NCBI GenBank assembly: GCA_015056915.1
Contig: SVFK01000001.1
Span: 186,001 to 250,000, forward strand
Direction of reading: 5' to 3'
Source of the DNA: Lachnospiraceae bacterium
GTDB taxonomy: Bacteria; Bacillota; Clostridia; Lachnospirales; Lachnospiraceae
DNA: 64,000 nt
Of the stretch, positions 44,212 through 52,658 are shown piece after piece. Made by a program: the position numbers and the translations under genes. The notes under the pieces are model-generated. The model was given only the letters and a program-made list of their open reading frames with translations. It did no database searches and was not told the origin of the DNA. Positions within the stretch are counted from its first letter, which is position 1, and every line of letters starts with the position of its first letter.

Positions 44212-45174
44212 CTATTTTACTTTTGCCTTTCTGCTTTCAGGCTTGTAATCATCAAAGAAGGAAGTAGGGTTGACATCCGCATAGCACTGGGAACACATAC
44301 CCTCGATAACCGCACCATTATTAATCTGAACAGATTTCGATTTAATATTACCCATAACGATAGCAGAGGCATCCAGAATAACCGGACCCTTTACATCAAT
44401 ATCACCCTTAACCGCACCTGCAATAGCAGCACTTGTAGCAGAAATATTACCGATAACAACAGAGCTTGCACCAATCTTTACAGCGCCCTCACTTACAATC
44501 TCACCGTTGATTTTGGCACCTTCCGCATAAATTTCAGCAGCCTTGGAATTACCTGTAATGTATCCTGTCACATTTAATTTGCCCAAAATATCAATATTTC
44601 CGTTAATGCTTCCTACAACTTCTACAGAACCTTCTGAACTGATATCACCTGTAATAACCATTCCCGCCGTAATAATAGACGTTTCATCTGATACTGCCCT
44701 GTTTACATAGCTTTCCATTTTCTTCTCTGCTCCTTTGTTCTCTACTTCTTTTTCTTCAGATTTTACACTTTCTACTGCCAATACGCTCTCTAACACACTT
44801 TCAATTTCATTGCCTTCCACCGCAGTTTCTGCGTTCTCACTTGCCTCCGCTGCTGCCGCTTCTGCAAAAGATTCCTCCACAAGGGCTGTCGCCTCATCCA
44901 CATCTACCGTGTTGACACCCTCCTCCGGAATTTGGATGGAATCAATGTTTTTTAACATTTCCTCCAAGGATAGACCGTCGTCAAGCTCGGAAGCTGTCGA
45001 AGCTTCTTCCTCTACTGCATCACTGTACGTTTCCTCATTTTGCAATGCTTCCGGTACTTCATCATTCTGTACTTCTTCATTTTGCTCTGCATCCACTGCA
45101 GCCACTTCTTCCTCCGGCATCAATTCATTAACTGCCTGAGATAAATCTTCTTTCAAATCTGAAAAAAAACCCAT
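44212..45174 (-). CDS. Bactofilin with long acidic N-terminal extension
   Basis: 320 residues. About 150 N-terminal residues are highly acidic, Ala/Glu-rich and probably disordered. From about 160 to 295 there is a bactofilin (polymer-forming cytoskeletal) beta-helix: repeated short strands such as ITGDISSEGSVEVVGSINGNIDILGKLNVTG-type units (split across about 170-205), with hydrophobic residues every second position. Bactofilins polymerise without nucleotide and scaffold wall-synthesis proteins. An in-frame ATG at 44718 with AAAGGAG upstream could yield the 168-residue core alone. 11 bp before pyrH and 17 bp after a polysaccharide deacetylase gene. Confidence 0.85.
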   Translation of the reverse strand: MGFFSDLKEDLSQAVNELMPEEEVAAVDAEQNEEVQNDEVPEALQNEETYSDAVEEEASTASELDDGLSLEEMLKNIDSIQIPEEGVNTVDVDEATALVEESFAEAAAAEASENAETAVEGNEIESVLESVLAVESVKSEEKEVENKGAEKKMESYVNRAVSDETSIITAGMVITGDISSEGSVEVVGSINGNIDILGKLNVTGYITGNSKAAEIYAEGAKINGEIVSEGAVKIGASSVVIGNISATSAAIAGAVKGDIDVKGPVILDASAIVMGNIKSKSVQINNGAVIEGMCSQCYADVNPTSFFDDYKPESRKAKVK

Positions 45175-45191
45175 GGTATTTTAACCTCCAT

Positions 45192-46181
45192 TCATTCTTT
45201 GGAATTCATATCTATATGCTGAACTGGCTTAGTAGCTTCTGTAATCGGCAGGATTACAGTATCCTCCATTGCCAAAATGTTCTCGATAATAATGGGAAGC
45301 GCCTCTACTGTAGTCGGCTTATCCGCCGAATCATGCATCAGGATAATGGATGTTTCATACAATTCAATATCCTTTGTACAATTCTTTACAATATCCTGAA
45401 CTGTCAACTGCTGACTGCTGCCATCCCCTGAGGAAATATTCCAATCATAATATTCCACACCCAAGCCCTCCAGATAATCAGCAAATTCCTGCATATTCAC
45501 ATCACTGACTGTATTAGAGCTCCCTCCGGGGAAACGGTAAACTGTACTTTTCACCCCCACCACTTCATAAACATAATCCTGCAGGCGGGTAAAATCCTCC
45601 CCAAAAGCCTCCACCGACTGATATATTTCATGATATTTATGACTATAGGAATGCAGACCCAGAGTATGACCTCCGGCAACAATGGCCTGCATGGCCTCTT
45701 CGGCCATCTCACCTTCCTTACCTACCACAAAAAATGTCGCCCTCACCTGATACCGATCCAATATTGCCAGAATATCCTCCGTATATTTACTGGGACCGTC
45801 ATCAAAGGTTAGGTAAACCTTATGTAACTGATTTTTTGCAATGTCCTCAGTCACAACAGCTTCCATATCTGTCAGACTCCCCATATTCGATACTCCCGGT
45901 TCAGCCTTCCCTACTGATGCCACACCCTGACCCACAGTAGAATTCTCCATAAAATCTTGCTGTGCCATCACCTGCTGTTCCTTGGATATCTGTGCCAGAT
46001 TTTCGATTTGTTCTGTCATATCATCCAGCTTTTGATTCAGGTCATGAATCTTGAAAAACAAAAAGATACACAACACAAAAGGAATCAATATCAATATCAT
46101 CAGAGTAAATATTATAATTTTCTTTAATCTCTGCACTCTTCTTCGTCTGGCAGAGGAATCAGTATAATTCTCTTCCGACAT
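45192..46181 (-). CDS. Membrane-anchored polysaccharide deacetylase
   Basis: 329 residues from the ATG at 46181; an ATG 12 nt upstream has no SD. A basic N-terminus and one membrane helix (IIIFTLMILILIPFVLCIFLF) are followed by a short coiled-coil-like stretch (HDLNQKLDDMTEQIENLAQ), then the NodB domain from about 125. Motifs: VYLTFDDGPS (catalytic base and metal Asp), HSYSHKYHE (metal His pair), YRFPGGSSN and YYDWNIS, LMHD. Expected to deacetylate peptidoglycan or another surface polymer. Next to the bactofilin gene, consistent with wall remodelling. Confidence 0.92.
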   Translation of the reverse strand: MSEENYTDSSARRRRVQRLKKIIIFTLMILILIPFVLCIFLFFKIHDLNQKLDDMTEQIENLAQISKEQQVMAQQDFMENSTVGQGVASVGKAEPGVSNMGSLTDMEAVVTEDIAKNQLHKVYLTFDDGPSKYTEDILAILDRYQVRATFFVVGKEGEMAEEAMQAIVAGGHTLGLHSYSHKYHEIYQSVEAFGEDFTRLQDYVYEVVGVKSTVYRFPGGSSNTVSDVNMQEFADYLEGLGVEYYDWNISSGDGSSQQLTVQDIVKNCTKDIELYETSIILMHDSADKPTTVEALPIIIENILAMEDTVILPITEATKPVQHIDMNSKE

Positions 46182-46220
46182 ACATTCTCTCATTCTATAA
46201 TTACTTTACACTTCTGTAAC

Positions 46221-46229
46221 AGTATAGCA
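46221..46229 (-). promoter_or_regulatory. Extended -10 promoter of the deacetylase gene
   Basis: Minus strand: TGC followed by TATACT (46226-46221) with no good -35. The same TATGCTATA pattern occurs in the tig and rqcH promoters. Confidence 0.55.
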
Positions 46230-46256
46230 TATTCCACTTTTTTGGGAAAGACAAAA

Positions 46257-46287
46257 ATAGAAAAAGGACACATAAAAATGTCCTTTT
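46257..46287 (-). terminator. Terminator of the KTSC gene
   Basis: Minus strand: AAAAGGACA and TGTCCTTTT arms, 8-nt loop, T-rich tail TTCTATTTTT. Confidence 0.8.
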
Positions 46288-46329
46288 ACCGTTTTATTCC
46301 ATCTATTCGCTATAATCAGAGCTCTTTCA

Positions 46330-46557
46330 TTATCCTTCCGGCATAATTCTTTGTTCTGCATAACAGCCCTTGATATACCTATGAAAAAAAGATTCCGGAT
46401 TGCCTTCGTACTTGAATCGATACCATATATCCTCCGGCACATCAAAATACTGCCATATCTGACCGTCATGACAAAACTCAATCTCCAACAATTTACACTG
46501 CGCATCATAACCAGCTGATGCAATTACTATATTTCCGAATCTGCATTTCGTGATCAA
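46330..46557 (-). CDS. KTSC-domain small protein
   Basis: 75 residues, starting at TTG 46557, 9 nt after AAGGAGG. The pattern IASAGYDAQCKLLEIEFCHDGQIWQYFDVP, split here as about residues 12-41, and the ending FHRYIKGCY match the KTSC domain (small beta-rich proteins found alone or fused to phage or RNA-related proteins). Function unknown. The overlapping frame at 46206-46523 is rejected. Followed by its own terminator. Confidence 0.82.
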   Translation of the reverse strand: MITKCRFGNIVIASAGYDAQCKLLEIEFCHDGQIWQYFDVPEDIWYRFKYEGNPESFFHRYIKGCYAEQRIMPEG

Positions 46558-46788
46558 CAGAGTAAGCCTCCTTATCTACAATTATCAACCCTGATGCAGC
46601 CGCATCCCGTCCTCCTTCGAAGGAGAACACATCTACGCTTCTTCCGGTCAAAATTCCCTTTTACCCGTAGAAATTTTCCCACCCACTGCGACAATTGCTC
46701 TTTTCTATTGTTCTATGGCAGACTCCGAAATTCCCCTATTTTACACATTCCGTTATTCAGTTTTTATGATGCCTTATTTCTTGATACA
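46558..46788. other. 231-bp non-coding region
   Basis: No open frame of note. Contains the SD of the KTSC gene at its left end and a short palindrome CTCCTTCGAAGGAG near 46610. No terminator with T-run was recognised after the secreted-protein gene. Confidence 0.5.
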
Positions 46789-47316
46789 TTAATATGTAAA
46801 CACAAAAGCTCCGGTGCTAGCAGCCCCTTCTGTATACTGTGTCACACCATCATAGGTCAAATCGGCATAATGTACGCAGGACACACGATAGGTTTCATCC
46901 TTCACAGCCCCGGTGTAAGTAACACTCACTGCCATACTGCTGGTATCTCTAACTTCAGCTCCGGTTGAATATGCAACCTCCTTCCAGCCGTACCACACCT
47001 TCTGCTCCACCTTGATATTCTTCACACCCACCACCGGACATACATCCGTAGTACCCGTATGAGCTGTGATTCCCATACCTGAACCACTAAAACTAACAGA
47101 AATTCTACAACCAGTCAACACTGCTCTGGTATTCTGCAGATAATCAAAATATCCCTCCGGCACCGGAACAATCTGCGCTTCCATAATTTCCACTTTGCTG
47201 TCCTGATACAGATTCTCCTCAGCAGCCGTAACGCCTATGGTAGGCATCCCTGACAAACAGGCAACCGCAAGGGTAAAACAAATCAGCTTTTTAACACGTC
47301 TCCATACTTTCTTCAT
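46789..47316 (-). CDS. Small secreted protein of unknown function
   Basis: 175 residues. Classical signal peptide (KKVWRRVKKLICFTLAVACLSG, cleavage near TAA at about 31). The mature ~145 residues are beta-rich, with three Cys (TGCRIS, DVCPVV, VSCVHY) and many Val/Thr/Gly; the ending STGAFVFTY is compact. No catalytic motif seen. SD AAAGGAG. It is not clearly linked to the neighbouring sigma-factor pair, which is about 200 bp upstream and closed by a terminator. Confidence 0.75.
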   Translation of the reverse strand: MKKVWRRVKKLICFTLAVACLSGMPTIGVTAAEENLYQDSKVEIMEAQIVPVPEGYFDYLQNTRAVLTGCRISVSFSGSGMGITAHTGTTDVCPVVGVKNIKVEQKVWYGWKEVAYSTGAEVRDTSSMAVSVTYTGAVKDETYRVSCVHYADLTYDGVTQYTEGAASTGAFVFTY

Positions 47317-47480
47317 GTAACATTCTCCTTTTCTTTTGTAATTTTGATTTTAGAAGGACTTACATGTCTTTCTTAATTTTCTTTATTTAGCCCTTCTACC
47401 TTATATATGACAAAAAATGCCTCAAAATTACAAAAAGCAAAAAAAATTTTTTAAGTTATCTAATATTATTTTTCTTTTTT

Positions 47481-47509
47481 AAAAAGAGCAGGTAATTTCT
47501 TACCTGCTC
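47481..47509 (-). terminator. Terminator of the sigma/anti-sigma operon
   Basis: Minus strand: GAGCAGGTAA-GAAA-TTACCTGCTC followed by TTTTT. Confidence 0.93.
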
Positions 47510-47523
47510 CTTACACAAATCAA

Positions 47524-48414
47524 TTATTGAGAGATTATATCTCTATACCTTGTTACGATTTCACTAATAGTATCTTTATCTGCATTACCTTCTACATAAC
47601 ATTGCACATTATCCTCATAAAAATAGTATGTATATTCCGTATATCCCTCTGGATTTTCTTTGGCTAAAAACCCTGCATCTTGACAATTCTCTGACTGAAT
47701 CTCCTGTTCCTCACCAAAATAAGTTTCTCTGTACAGAACAGTTTCACCGGAATAAATAACTGCCCCAACATAGACTCTATTCTCAGCCGCTACATCCTCA
47801 TAGCAATGCTTAATCTCGTCATAATCCTCCCCCCCGGTAATCCGAATATATTGTAATTCATACCCTTCCGACTCCATTGCTTTCTCTGCCGCCGTAGTGT
47901 AGGGTCGATATTCCTCTGGAATCTCATCCTTGCTTTCGTATGTCACCTCATTAATAACATTTTTCCCACTATCCATATTTTCAGGAGAGGATATCATTGT
48001 TCTACCTTCCTCGTCCGCCTTAAGCCAGAAAAAGAACCCGTTTCCCTTTCCTGCATTTACAACTCCCAAAGAAGTACCTGCTACCATTATCACAAGAAGT
48101 AGCAATACTGCTGCCGCAACAAAACGATGCTTCACTACAAATCTACGCAGTCTGCTGCCCTTATGAGGCTTCTTTTCCGAGGCAACTACCGCGCTTTCAC
48201 CGCTTCGTTGTTCTACATAAGCATAAAAGCGTTCCATTTCCTGCTCATTAGTTAAGGCTTCCTCCTGCTCCATAGGCTCTAAGGTCTGAATTAGATTCAC
48301 AAGGGCATCCACTTCCTCTTCGTTAAATTCCTCATCCGATGCCTCCAGTGTATACCAACGCAACCGCTCCTTGGCAGCTTCTAATAATTTCATATTGTCA
48401 TTTCCGTTTGTCAT
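47524..48414 (-). CDS. Probable membrane anti-sigma factor (DUF4367-like)
   Basis: 296 residues. An N-terminal cytoplasmic acidic/helical part (1-95) precedes a single membrane helix (FVAAAVLLLLVIMVAGTSLGVV, about 102-123). An extracytoplasmic domain follows with ISITGGEDYDE-like and YYFYEDNVQCYVEG segments resembling the DUF4367 domain of Firmicute anti-sigma factors. Directly downstream of the ECF sigma gene (12-bp gap), the standard arrangement: it should hold the sigma factor at the membrane until a signal is sensed outside. Signal unknown. Confidence 0.82.
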   Translation of the reverse strand: MTNGNDNMKLLEAAKERLRWYTLEASDEEFNEEEVDALVNLIQTLEPMEQEEALTNEQEMERFYAYVEQRSGESAVVASEKKPHKGSRLRRFVVKHRFVAAAVLLLLVIMVAGTSLGVVNAGKGNGFFFWLKADEEGRTMISSPENMDSGKNVINEVTYESKDEIPEEYRPYTTAAEKAMESEGYELQYIRITGGEDYDEIKHCYEDVAAENRVYVGAVIYSGETVLYRETYFGEEQEIQSENCQDAGFLAKENPEGYTEYTYYFYEDNVQCYVEGNADKDTISEIVTRYRDIISQ

Positions 48415-48426
48415 ATTTATTATCCT

Positions 48427-48933
48427 TTACTCTTTGTCCTTCAATGCGCTTTCTATCTTTTTCTTCAATCGCGTGACTTTTACCCGCATATTATTCTCTG
48501 AAACATTTTCCCGCTCTGCAATTTCGGCAATGGATTCACCCCAAAGGAAATATCTGCGAAACCGCAGCATTTCCTCTGCAGTCAAGGTATCCTTTATCAC
48601 CATTTCCATCTCAGCCTTGCAATAGCCCTCTTCCTCATCAGAAGGCTCCAACTGCGTGGGTTCGAAACGGACCTCCGCATGTGGTTTCACCTTTCTTACG
48701 CACTCTTTTATCTTATACCGTGCAGTCTGATATAACCAGCCCATTTGATTGGGATGTGTACTGAATACATCGTATTTTCTCACTGCCTCATAAAAGGTTT
48801 CCTGCACAATATCCTCTGCCATGTCTCTGTTCTCTATCATGGTATAAACATAGCGCAGTAGCTTTGGCTTATACCTGAGATAGATTTTATCAAATTCCTT
48901 CCGGCTTACCGCAAGATTCTTATTATTTTCCAT
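48427..48933 (-). CDS. ECF-type RNA polymerase sigma factor
   Basis: 168 residues from the ATG at 48933; the longer frame to 48978 lacks an SD. Region 2 (FDKIYLRYKPKLLRYVYTMIENRDMAEDIVQETFYEAVRKYD, about 13-55) and region 4 (LTAEEMLRFRRYFLWGESIAEIAERENVSENNMRVKVTRLKKKI, about 118-162) are both complete; region 3 is absent, as expected. Directs transcription of its regulon when freed from the anti-sigma factor encoded next. No ECF-type autoregulatory promoter could be recognised upstream. Confidence 0.93.
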   Translation of the reverse strand: MENNKNLAVSRKEFDKIYLRYKPKLLRYVYTMIENRDMAEDIVQETFYEAVRKYDVFSTHPNQMGWLYQTARYKIKECVRKVKPHAEVRFEPTQLEPSDEEEGYCKAEMEMVIKDTLTAEEMLRFRRYFLWGESIAEIAERENVSENNMRVKVTRLKKKIESALKDKE

Positions 48934-49099
48934 GTATATCCACCCGGTTCCAAAATTTTTACCCAGATAATTTATCACATTCTACTGGAAAATTGTGGAT
49001 ATTTTAGAAATACTAAAATTTTTGTTGGAAAAGGGACGTGCATTACATATTTTCTCATTTTGTCACCGGCAATGTATCATGTCCGCTCAACAGATTTTC

Positions 49100-49128
49100 T
49101 TGCATGATTTTTAAACATATACTATAAT
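49100..49128 (+). promoter_or_regulatory. DAHP synthase promoter
   Basis: -35 TTGCAT at 49100-49105, 17-bp spacer, -10 TATAAT at 49123-49128. Confidence 0.85.
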
Positions 49129-49145
49129 AAATAAGATTTATAGTC

Positions 49146-49195
49146 GGAGGTGTCCATATCCTCCTATCTTCATAGAAAGGACACGCATTCGTGCG
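49146..49195 (+). promoter_or_regulatory. Structured leader of the DAHP synthase gene
   Basis: Two alternative pairings share bases: GGAGG/CCTCC (49146-49150 with 49160-49164) and GTGTCC/GGACAC (49150-49155 with 49179-49184). They are followed by a tight CGCA-TTCG-TGCG hairpin (49184-49195) only 10 nt before the start codon. The start codon lacks a good SD. It may be a translational control element. No T-box motif is present. Confidence 0.5.
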
Positions 49196-49205
49196 GTAAA
49201 ATACA

Positions 49206-50234
49206 ATGAGTTTTGAATTTATTAAAAAATTACCTACCCCGGAAGAAATCAAAGAAGAATACGCGCTTCCGCCCGCCCTTGCCAAAATCAAAGAAGAGAG
49301 AGATGCAGAAATTCGTGATGTCATCATCGGCAAGAGCAATAAATTTTTGGTAATTATCGGTCCCTGTTCTGCGGATAACGAGGATTCTGTTTGTGATTAT
49401 GTAAACCGGTTAGCAAAAGTAAATGAAAAAGTAAAGGATAAGCTGATTTTGATTCCCAGAATCTATACCAATAAGCCTCGTACTACAGGCGAGGGCTACA
49501 AGGGTATCGTACATCAGCCCGACCCCGAGAAAAAACCTGACTTCCTTGCCGGATTGATTGCAATGCGAAAAATGCATATTCGTGCCATCGAGGAAACAGG
49601 TCTGACCGCTGCAGATGAGATGCTTTATCCCGAAAACTGGCGTTATGTTTCTGACATTTTATCCTATGTAGCAATTGGTGCCCGCTCCGTAGAAGATCAG
49701 CAGCACCGTTTGACTGTCAGCGGTTTTGATATCCCTGCGGGAATGAAAAACCCCACCAGTGGTGACTTCTCCGTTATGTTAAACTCCGTATACGCAGCGC
49801 AACACCCCCACTCCTTTATTTACAGGGGATGGGAGGTAAATACCACCGGAAATGACATGGCACATACCGTTCTTCGCGGTGCTACCAACAAGCACGGACA
49901 CAGCATTCCCAATTATCATTATGAGGATTTGAACCGCCTGTTGGAAATGTACCAACGTATGGATTTAGTTAATCCTGCATGTATCATTGACTCCAATCAT
50001 TCCAACTCCAACAAGCAGTGTGAGCAGCAGATTCGAATCGTCAAGGAAGTAATGCACAGTCGCAAGCTGAATTCTGACATCCATAGCCTTGTAAAGGGTG
50101 TTATGATTGAAAGTTATATTGAAGAAGGTTGCCAGAAGGTAGGCGGCGGTTGCTACGGCAAATCTATCACAGACCCTTGCCTTGGTTGGGCAGACAGCGA
50201 AAAGCTGATTTATGATATTGCAGAATATGAATAA
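49206..50234 (+). CDS. aroF: 3-deoxy-7-phosphoheptulonate (DAHP) synthase, class I AroFGH type
   Basis: 342 residues. LVIIGPCSADNEDSV, PRIYTNKPRTTGEGYKG, the metal Cys region within GPCS, KNPTSGDF, LRGATNKHG, DSNHSNSNKQ and MIESYIEEGCQK are hallmark motifs. Condenses PEP and erythrose-4-phosphate, the entry to aromatic amino-acid synthesis. No fused chorismate mutase or ACT domain; feedback may act through the N-terminal segment as in enterobacterial enzymes. Monocistronic, own promoter, weak SD and a structured leader. Confidence 0.97.
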   Translation: MSFEFIKKLPTPEEIKEEYALPPALAKIKEERDAEIRDVIIGKSNKFLVIIGPCSADNEDSVCDYVNRLAKVNEKVKDKLILIPRIYTNKPRTTGEGYKGIVHQPDPEKKPDFLAGLIAMRKMHIRAIEETGLTAADEMLYPENWRYVSDILSYVAIGARSVEDQQHRLTVSGFDIPAGMKNPTSGDFSVMLNSVYAAQHPHSFIYRGWEVNTTGNDMAHTVLRGATNKHGHSIPNYHYEDLNRLLEMYQRMDLVNPACIIDSNHSNSNKQCEQQIRIVKEVMHSRKLNSDIHSLVKGVMIESYIEEGCQKVGGGCYGKSITDPCLGWADSEKLIYDIAEYE

Positions 50235-50263
50235 GTAGTATTTATTTGATTTAGTTATCAGTA

Positions 50264-50301
50264 GAGGGTGTTTACGAAAGGATTACTTCGTAAACACCCT
50301 C
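50264..50301. terminator. Terminator of the DAHP synthase gene
   Basis: GAGGGTGTTTACGAA and TTCGTAAACACCCTC arms, 8-nt loop, then TTTAATCTT. It may also end transcripts from the convergent xerD gene. Confidence 0.88.
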
Positions 50302-50342
50302 TTTAATCTTCTATCTAATTCCCTTTTTCTATCATTTGGCTA

Positions 50343-51224
50343 CTAGCCTCTGGGATGTGCTTTTGCATACACATCACGCAGATGATTCTTATAGATTACC
50401 GCATAAATCTGTGTAGAGGAAATGTCCGAATGTCCCATCATTTCCTGCACACTGCGTAAATCTGCACCGTTTTCCACCATATGCGCTGCAAAAGAATGCC
50501 TCAATGTATGTGGTGTAATCTCAGTGGTGATTCCGGCTTTTCTGGCGTAAGACTTTAGCAGTTTCCAAAATCCCTGACGACTCATAGCCTGTCCGTTACA
50601 ATTTAAAAACAGAATGTCCATTTCTTCATTAGCCAATTCATCTCTTCCATGCTCAAGATAATCCATCAAAGCATTACGTGCCTTGTTGCCAAAAGGAATG
50701 ATTCTTTCCTTACTGCCATCCCTGCATACGATACAATCTGTTTTCAGATTTACATCGTCCATATGCAGGTTAATCAATTCTGTTACCCGAATGCCTGTTG
50801 CATATAAAAGCTCCAACATGGCCTTGTCACGTATTTCCTTGGGAGAATCTCCCATGGGTTGCTCCAACAGGGCTGCAATCTCACTCTCCGACATGATTTC
50901 GGGCATTTTTTTCTCTATCTTAGGAGCCTGCAAGCCTTCGGCAATATTCTTTTCAATCATATACTCCTTCTCAAGAAATGCAAAAAACGCCTTAATAGAT
51001 GCAATATTTCTTGAAATGGTAGCCGCTTTGAAATTCTGCGCCTCCAAAAAGCTTATATATGCTTGTAGCGCTGATGCATTCACATCCCTCACCTGAAGAA
51101 TGCCGCTTTGCTCCAGAAATTTCCTAAGCTTGTTGAGGTCACGTCTATAGGAAAGCTGCGTGTTCTCTGACGTATTCTTTTCATTATTCAGATATGCTAT
51201 AAACAAATCTATCTCTTTGTTCAT
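50343..51224 (-). CDS. xerD: Tyrosine recombinase XerD-like
   Basis: 293 residues from the ATG at 51224 (SD AGGAAGGG). N-terminal SAM-like core-binding domain (1-95), then the catalytic domain with Arg in ATGIRVTELINL, Lys in the beta-hairpin (DGSKERIIPF), HTLRHSFAAHM (His and Arg), MGHSDISSTQIY (His and nucleophile Tyr). Size and motifs fit XerD/CodV chromosome-dimer resolvases rather than phage integrases; the flanks show no phage or att features. No dif site was recognised. Confidence 0.93.
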   Translation of the reverse strand: MNKEIDLFIAYLNNEKNTSENTQLSYRRDLNKLRKFLEQSGILQVRDVNASALQAYISFLEAQNFKAATISRNIASIKAFFAFLEKEYMIEKNIAEGLQAPKIEKKMPEIMSESEIAALLEQPMGDSPKEIRDKAMLELLYATGIRVTELINLHMDDVNLKTDCIVCRDGSKERIIPFGNKARNALMDYLEHGRDELANEEMDILFLNCNGQAMSRQGFWKLLKSYARKAGITTEITPHTLRHSFAAHMVENGADLRSVQEMMGHSDISSTQIYAVIYKNHLRDVYAKAHPRG

Positions 51225-51413
51225 GTAACGTAGCCCTTCCTCAATTCCGGTAACACCCGCATTTTGAGACGCGGTAAGGTTAATTATAATCAGAAAACCG
51301 AGGAAAAGCAAGGAGCAAATTTCCTATTTTTTTCGGGCTTTTCAGCACTTTTGAACAAAGGTACAATATGAGCCAAAATAGAATTATGTAAATCACAAGA
51401 TATAGATATTCTA

Positions 51414-52013
51414 TCAAAAAATTTTTAAAATTTTTTCCAGAAATCCTGGATTTGCAAAACTTTCCAACAGGCAGCCCAGAATCAATCCGCACAATATCAG
51501 CACCAGCTGCATCAACCTCTTAGCCCATGACACACTGTTATCTCCACCTGTCAAGAGGCTACTTTTAAAATAAATGCTTCGATTCAATTTCTCACACCAG
51601 AGAAGTAATGCCACGAAGACAGGAACATATACGAAGTACTGGGGCATAATTCCGGCAAATACAAATAACATTCCTTTCAAACCGTAGCGCAGCACTACCG
51701 CTGCCAAAAAAGCTCCCGCAGACATACCGTACCAGAAGGTAGCTCCAACGCATACTACCAACCCCAGATAGGTGGTTGCCAGTACCGCCAAAATGACGGC
51801 TGTCTCCAGCCGCAATCTTAAAACATAATAAAAAAGAGCACTGCTGTCAACGGTCATATACTTCATGTGGTATAAAGTGTATTCATCCAATAATCCCGTA
51901 TTTTCCAGCAAAATGCTCTTTCCCAAACTCATCATCAGTATTCCTGACAGTAGGCCTGTCAGAAAAATTGCTCCAAGAGGAAGCTTCCCTCTATGTATGT
52001 AATATCGCTTCAT
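51414..52013 (-). CDS. spoIIM: Stage II sporulation protein M (SpoIIM)
   Basis: 199 residues, about five membrane helices, with GKSILLENTGLLDEYTLYHMK in the first outer loop and FWYGMSAGAFLAAVVLRYGLKGMLFVFAGIMPQYFVYVPVFV in the middle (about 95-135) as seen in SpoIIM. Part of the DMP complex (SpoIID-SpoIIM-SpoIIP) that recruits peptidoglycan hydrolases during forespore engulfment. spoIIM next to xerD is a common clostridial order. Confidence 0.93.
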   Translation of the reverse strand: MKRYYIHRGKLPLGAIFLTGLLSGILMMSLGKSILLENTGLLDEYTLYHMKYMTVDSSALFYYVLRLRLETAVILAVLATTYLGLVVCVGATFWYGMSAGAFLAAVVLRYGLKGMLFVFAGIMPQYFVYVPVFVALLLWCEKLNRSIYFKSSLLTGGDNSVSWAKRLMQLVLILCGLILGCLLESFANPGFLEKILKIF

Positions 52014-52121
52014 GCACTCATTTCACCTGCTTTGCACTCTGTTCTGCATATGCAGCATATATTTGAACCTAAAGTCCTCCTCTAATATATGCACCTGCGA
52101 AGCGCTTCATGACGAAATCTA

Positions 52122-52658
52122 TTACACACCATATTTGGATGCATAAGTCATAATTCCGCAAATAGTTTTTGCATCCTGTATCTTACAATCATAAATCATC
52201 TGTTTTAACTCTGCAACAGAATAAGCCTCTACATTGATAAATTCATCCTCATCCAGATGCTGCACACCCGGTCTCAAATCCTTTGCCAGATAAATATCAA
52301 TTTTTTCATTGCAAAAGGCTACTGTGGTATAAATGGAAGAAAGTAATTCAACCTTATCGCAGGTATAGCCGGTTTCTTCCTCCAATTCTCTCAGGGCTGC
52401 TATAGCAGTGGGCTCCTCACGGCCGTTCAGACCGCCTGCCGGGAGCTCCACCGTCTCACGGTCCAATGCATTTCGATATTGGCGCACCATAAGCAGCTTT
52501 CCATCCTCACGCACTGCTACTACCGCAGCGGCTCCCTTATGGTCTATCAGGTCCCATTTTGCCACATTACCATTAGGAATCTGCATAGTGTCCTGATAAT
52601 AATCAATAATTGCGCCCTTCGCTACAAGCTCACGTTTTATTCGCTTAAATTCTTCCAT
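52122..52658 (-). CDS. nudF: Nudix hydrolase, ADP-ribose pyrophosphatase type
   Basis: 178 residues. Complete Nudix box GGLNGREEPTAIAALRELEEETGY (24 residues, about 77-100), and the upstream RQYRNALDRETVELPAGG typical of ADP-ribose pyrophosphatases. Cleaves ADP-ribose to AMP and ribose-5-phosphate. Overlaps the end of the aminotransferase gene by 14 bp, so it is translated from the same mRNA. Confidence 0.94.
   Translation of the reverse strand: MEEFKRIKRELVAKGAIIDYYQDTMQIPNGNVAKWDLIDHKGAAAVVAVREDGKLLMVRQYRNALDRETVELPAGGLNGREEPTAIAALRELEEETGYTCDKVELLSSIYTTVAFCNEKIDIYLAKDLRPGVQHLDEDEFINVEAYSVAELKQMIYDCKIQDAKTICGIMTYASKYGV

Noticed and set aside
46206..46523. 105-codon minus-strand frame overlapping the KTSC gene
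   Set aside because: The overlapping 75-residue frame has a strong SD and a recognisable KTSC pattern; this one runs through the terminator at 46257-46287.
49129..49205. Possible T-box or trp-type attenuator before the DAHP synthase gene
   Set aside because: No T-box sequence, no leader peptide rich in Phe/Tyr/Trp, and no terminator with T-run in the leader.
50343..51224. Tyrosine recombinase as a sign of a prophage or integrative element
   Set aside because: It looks like housekeeping XerD/CodV next to spoIIM; no att repeats, tRNA or phage genes are nearby.
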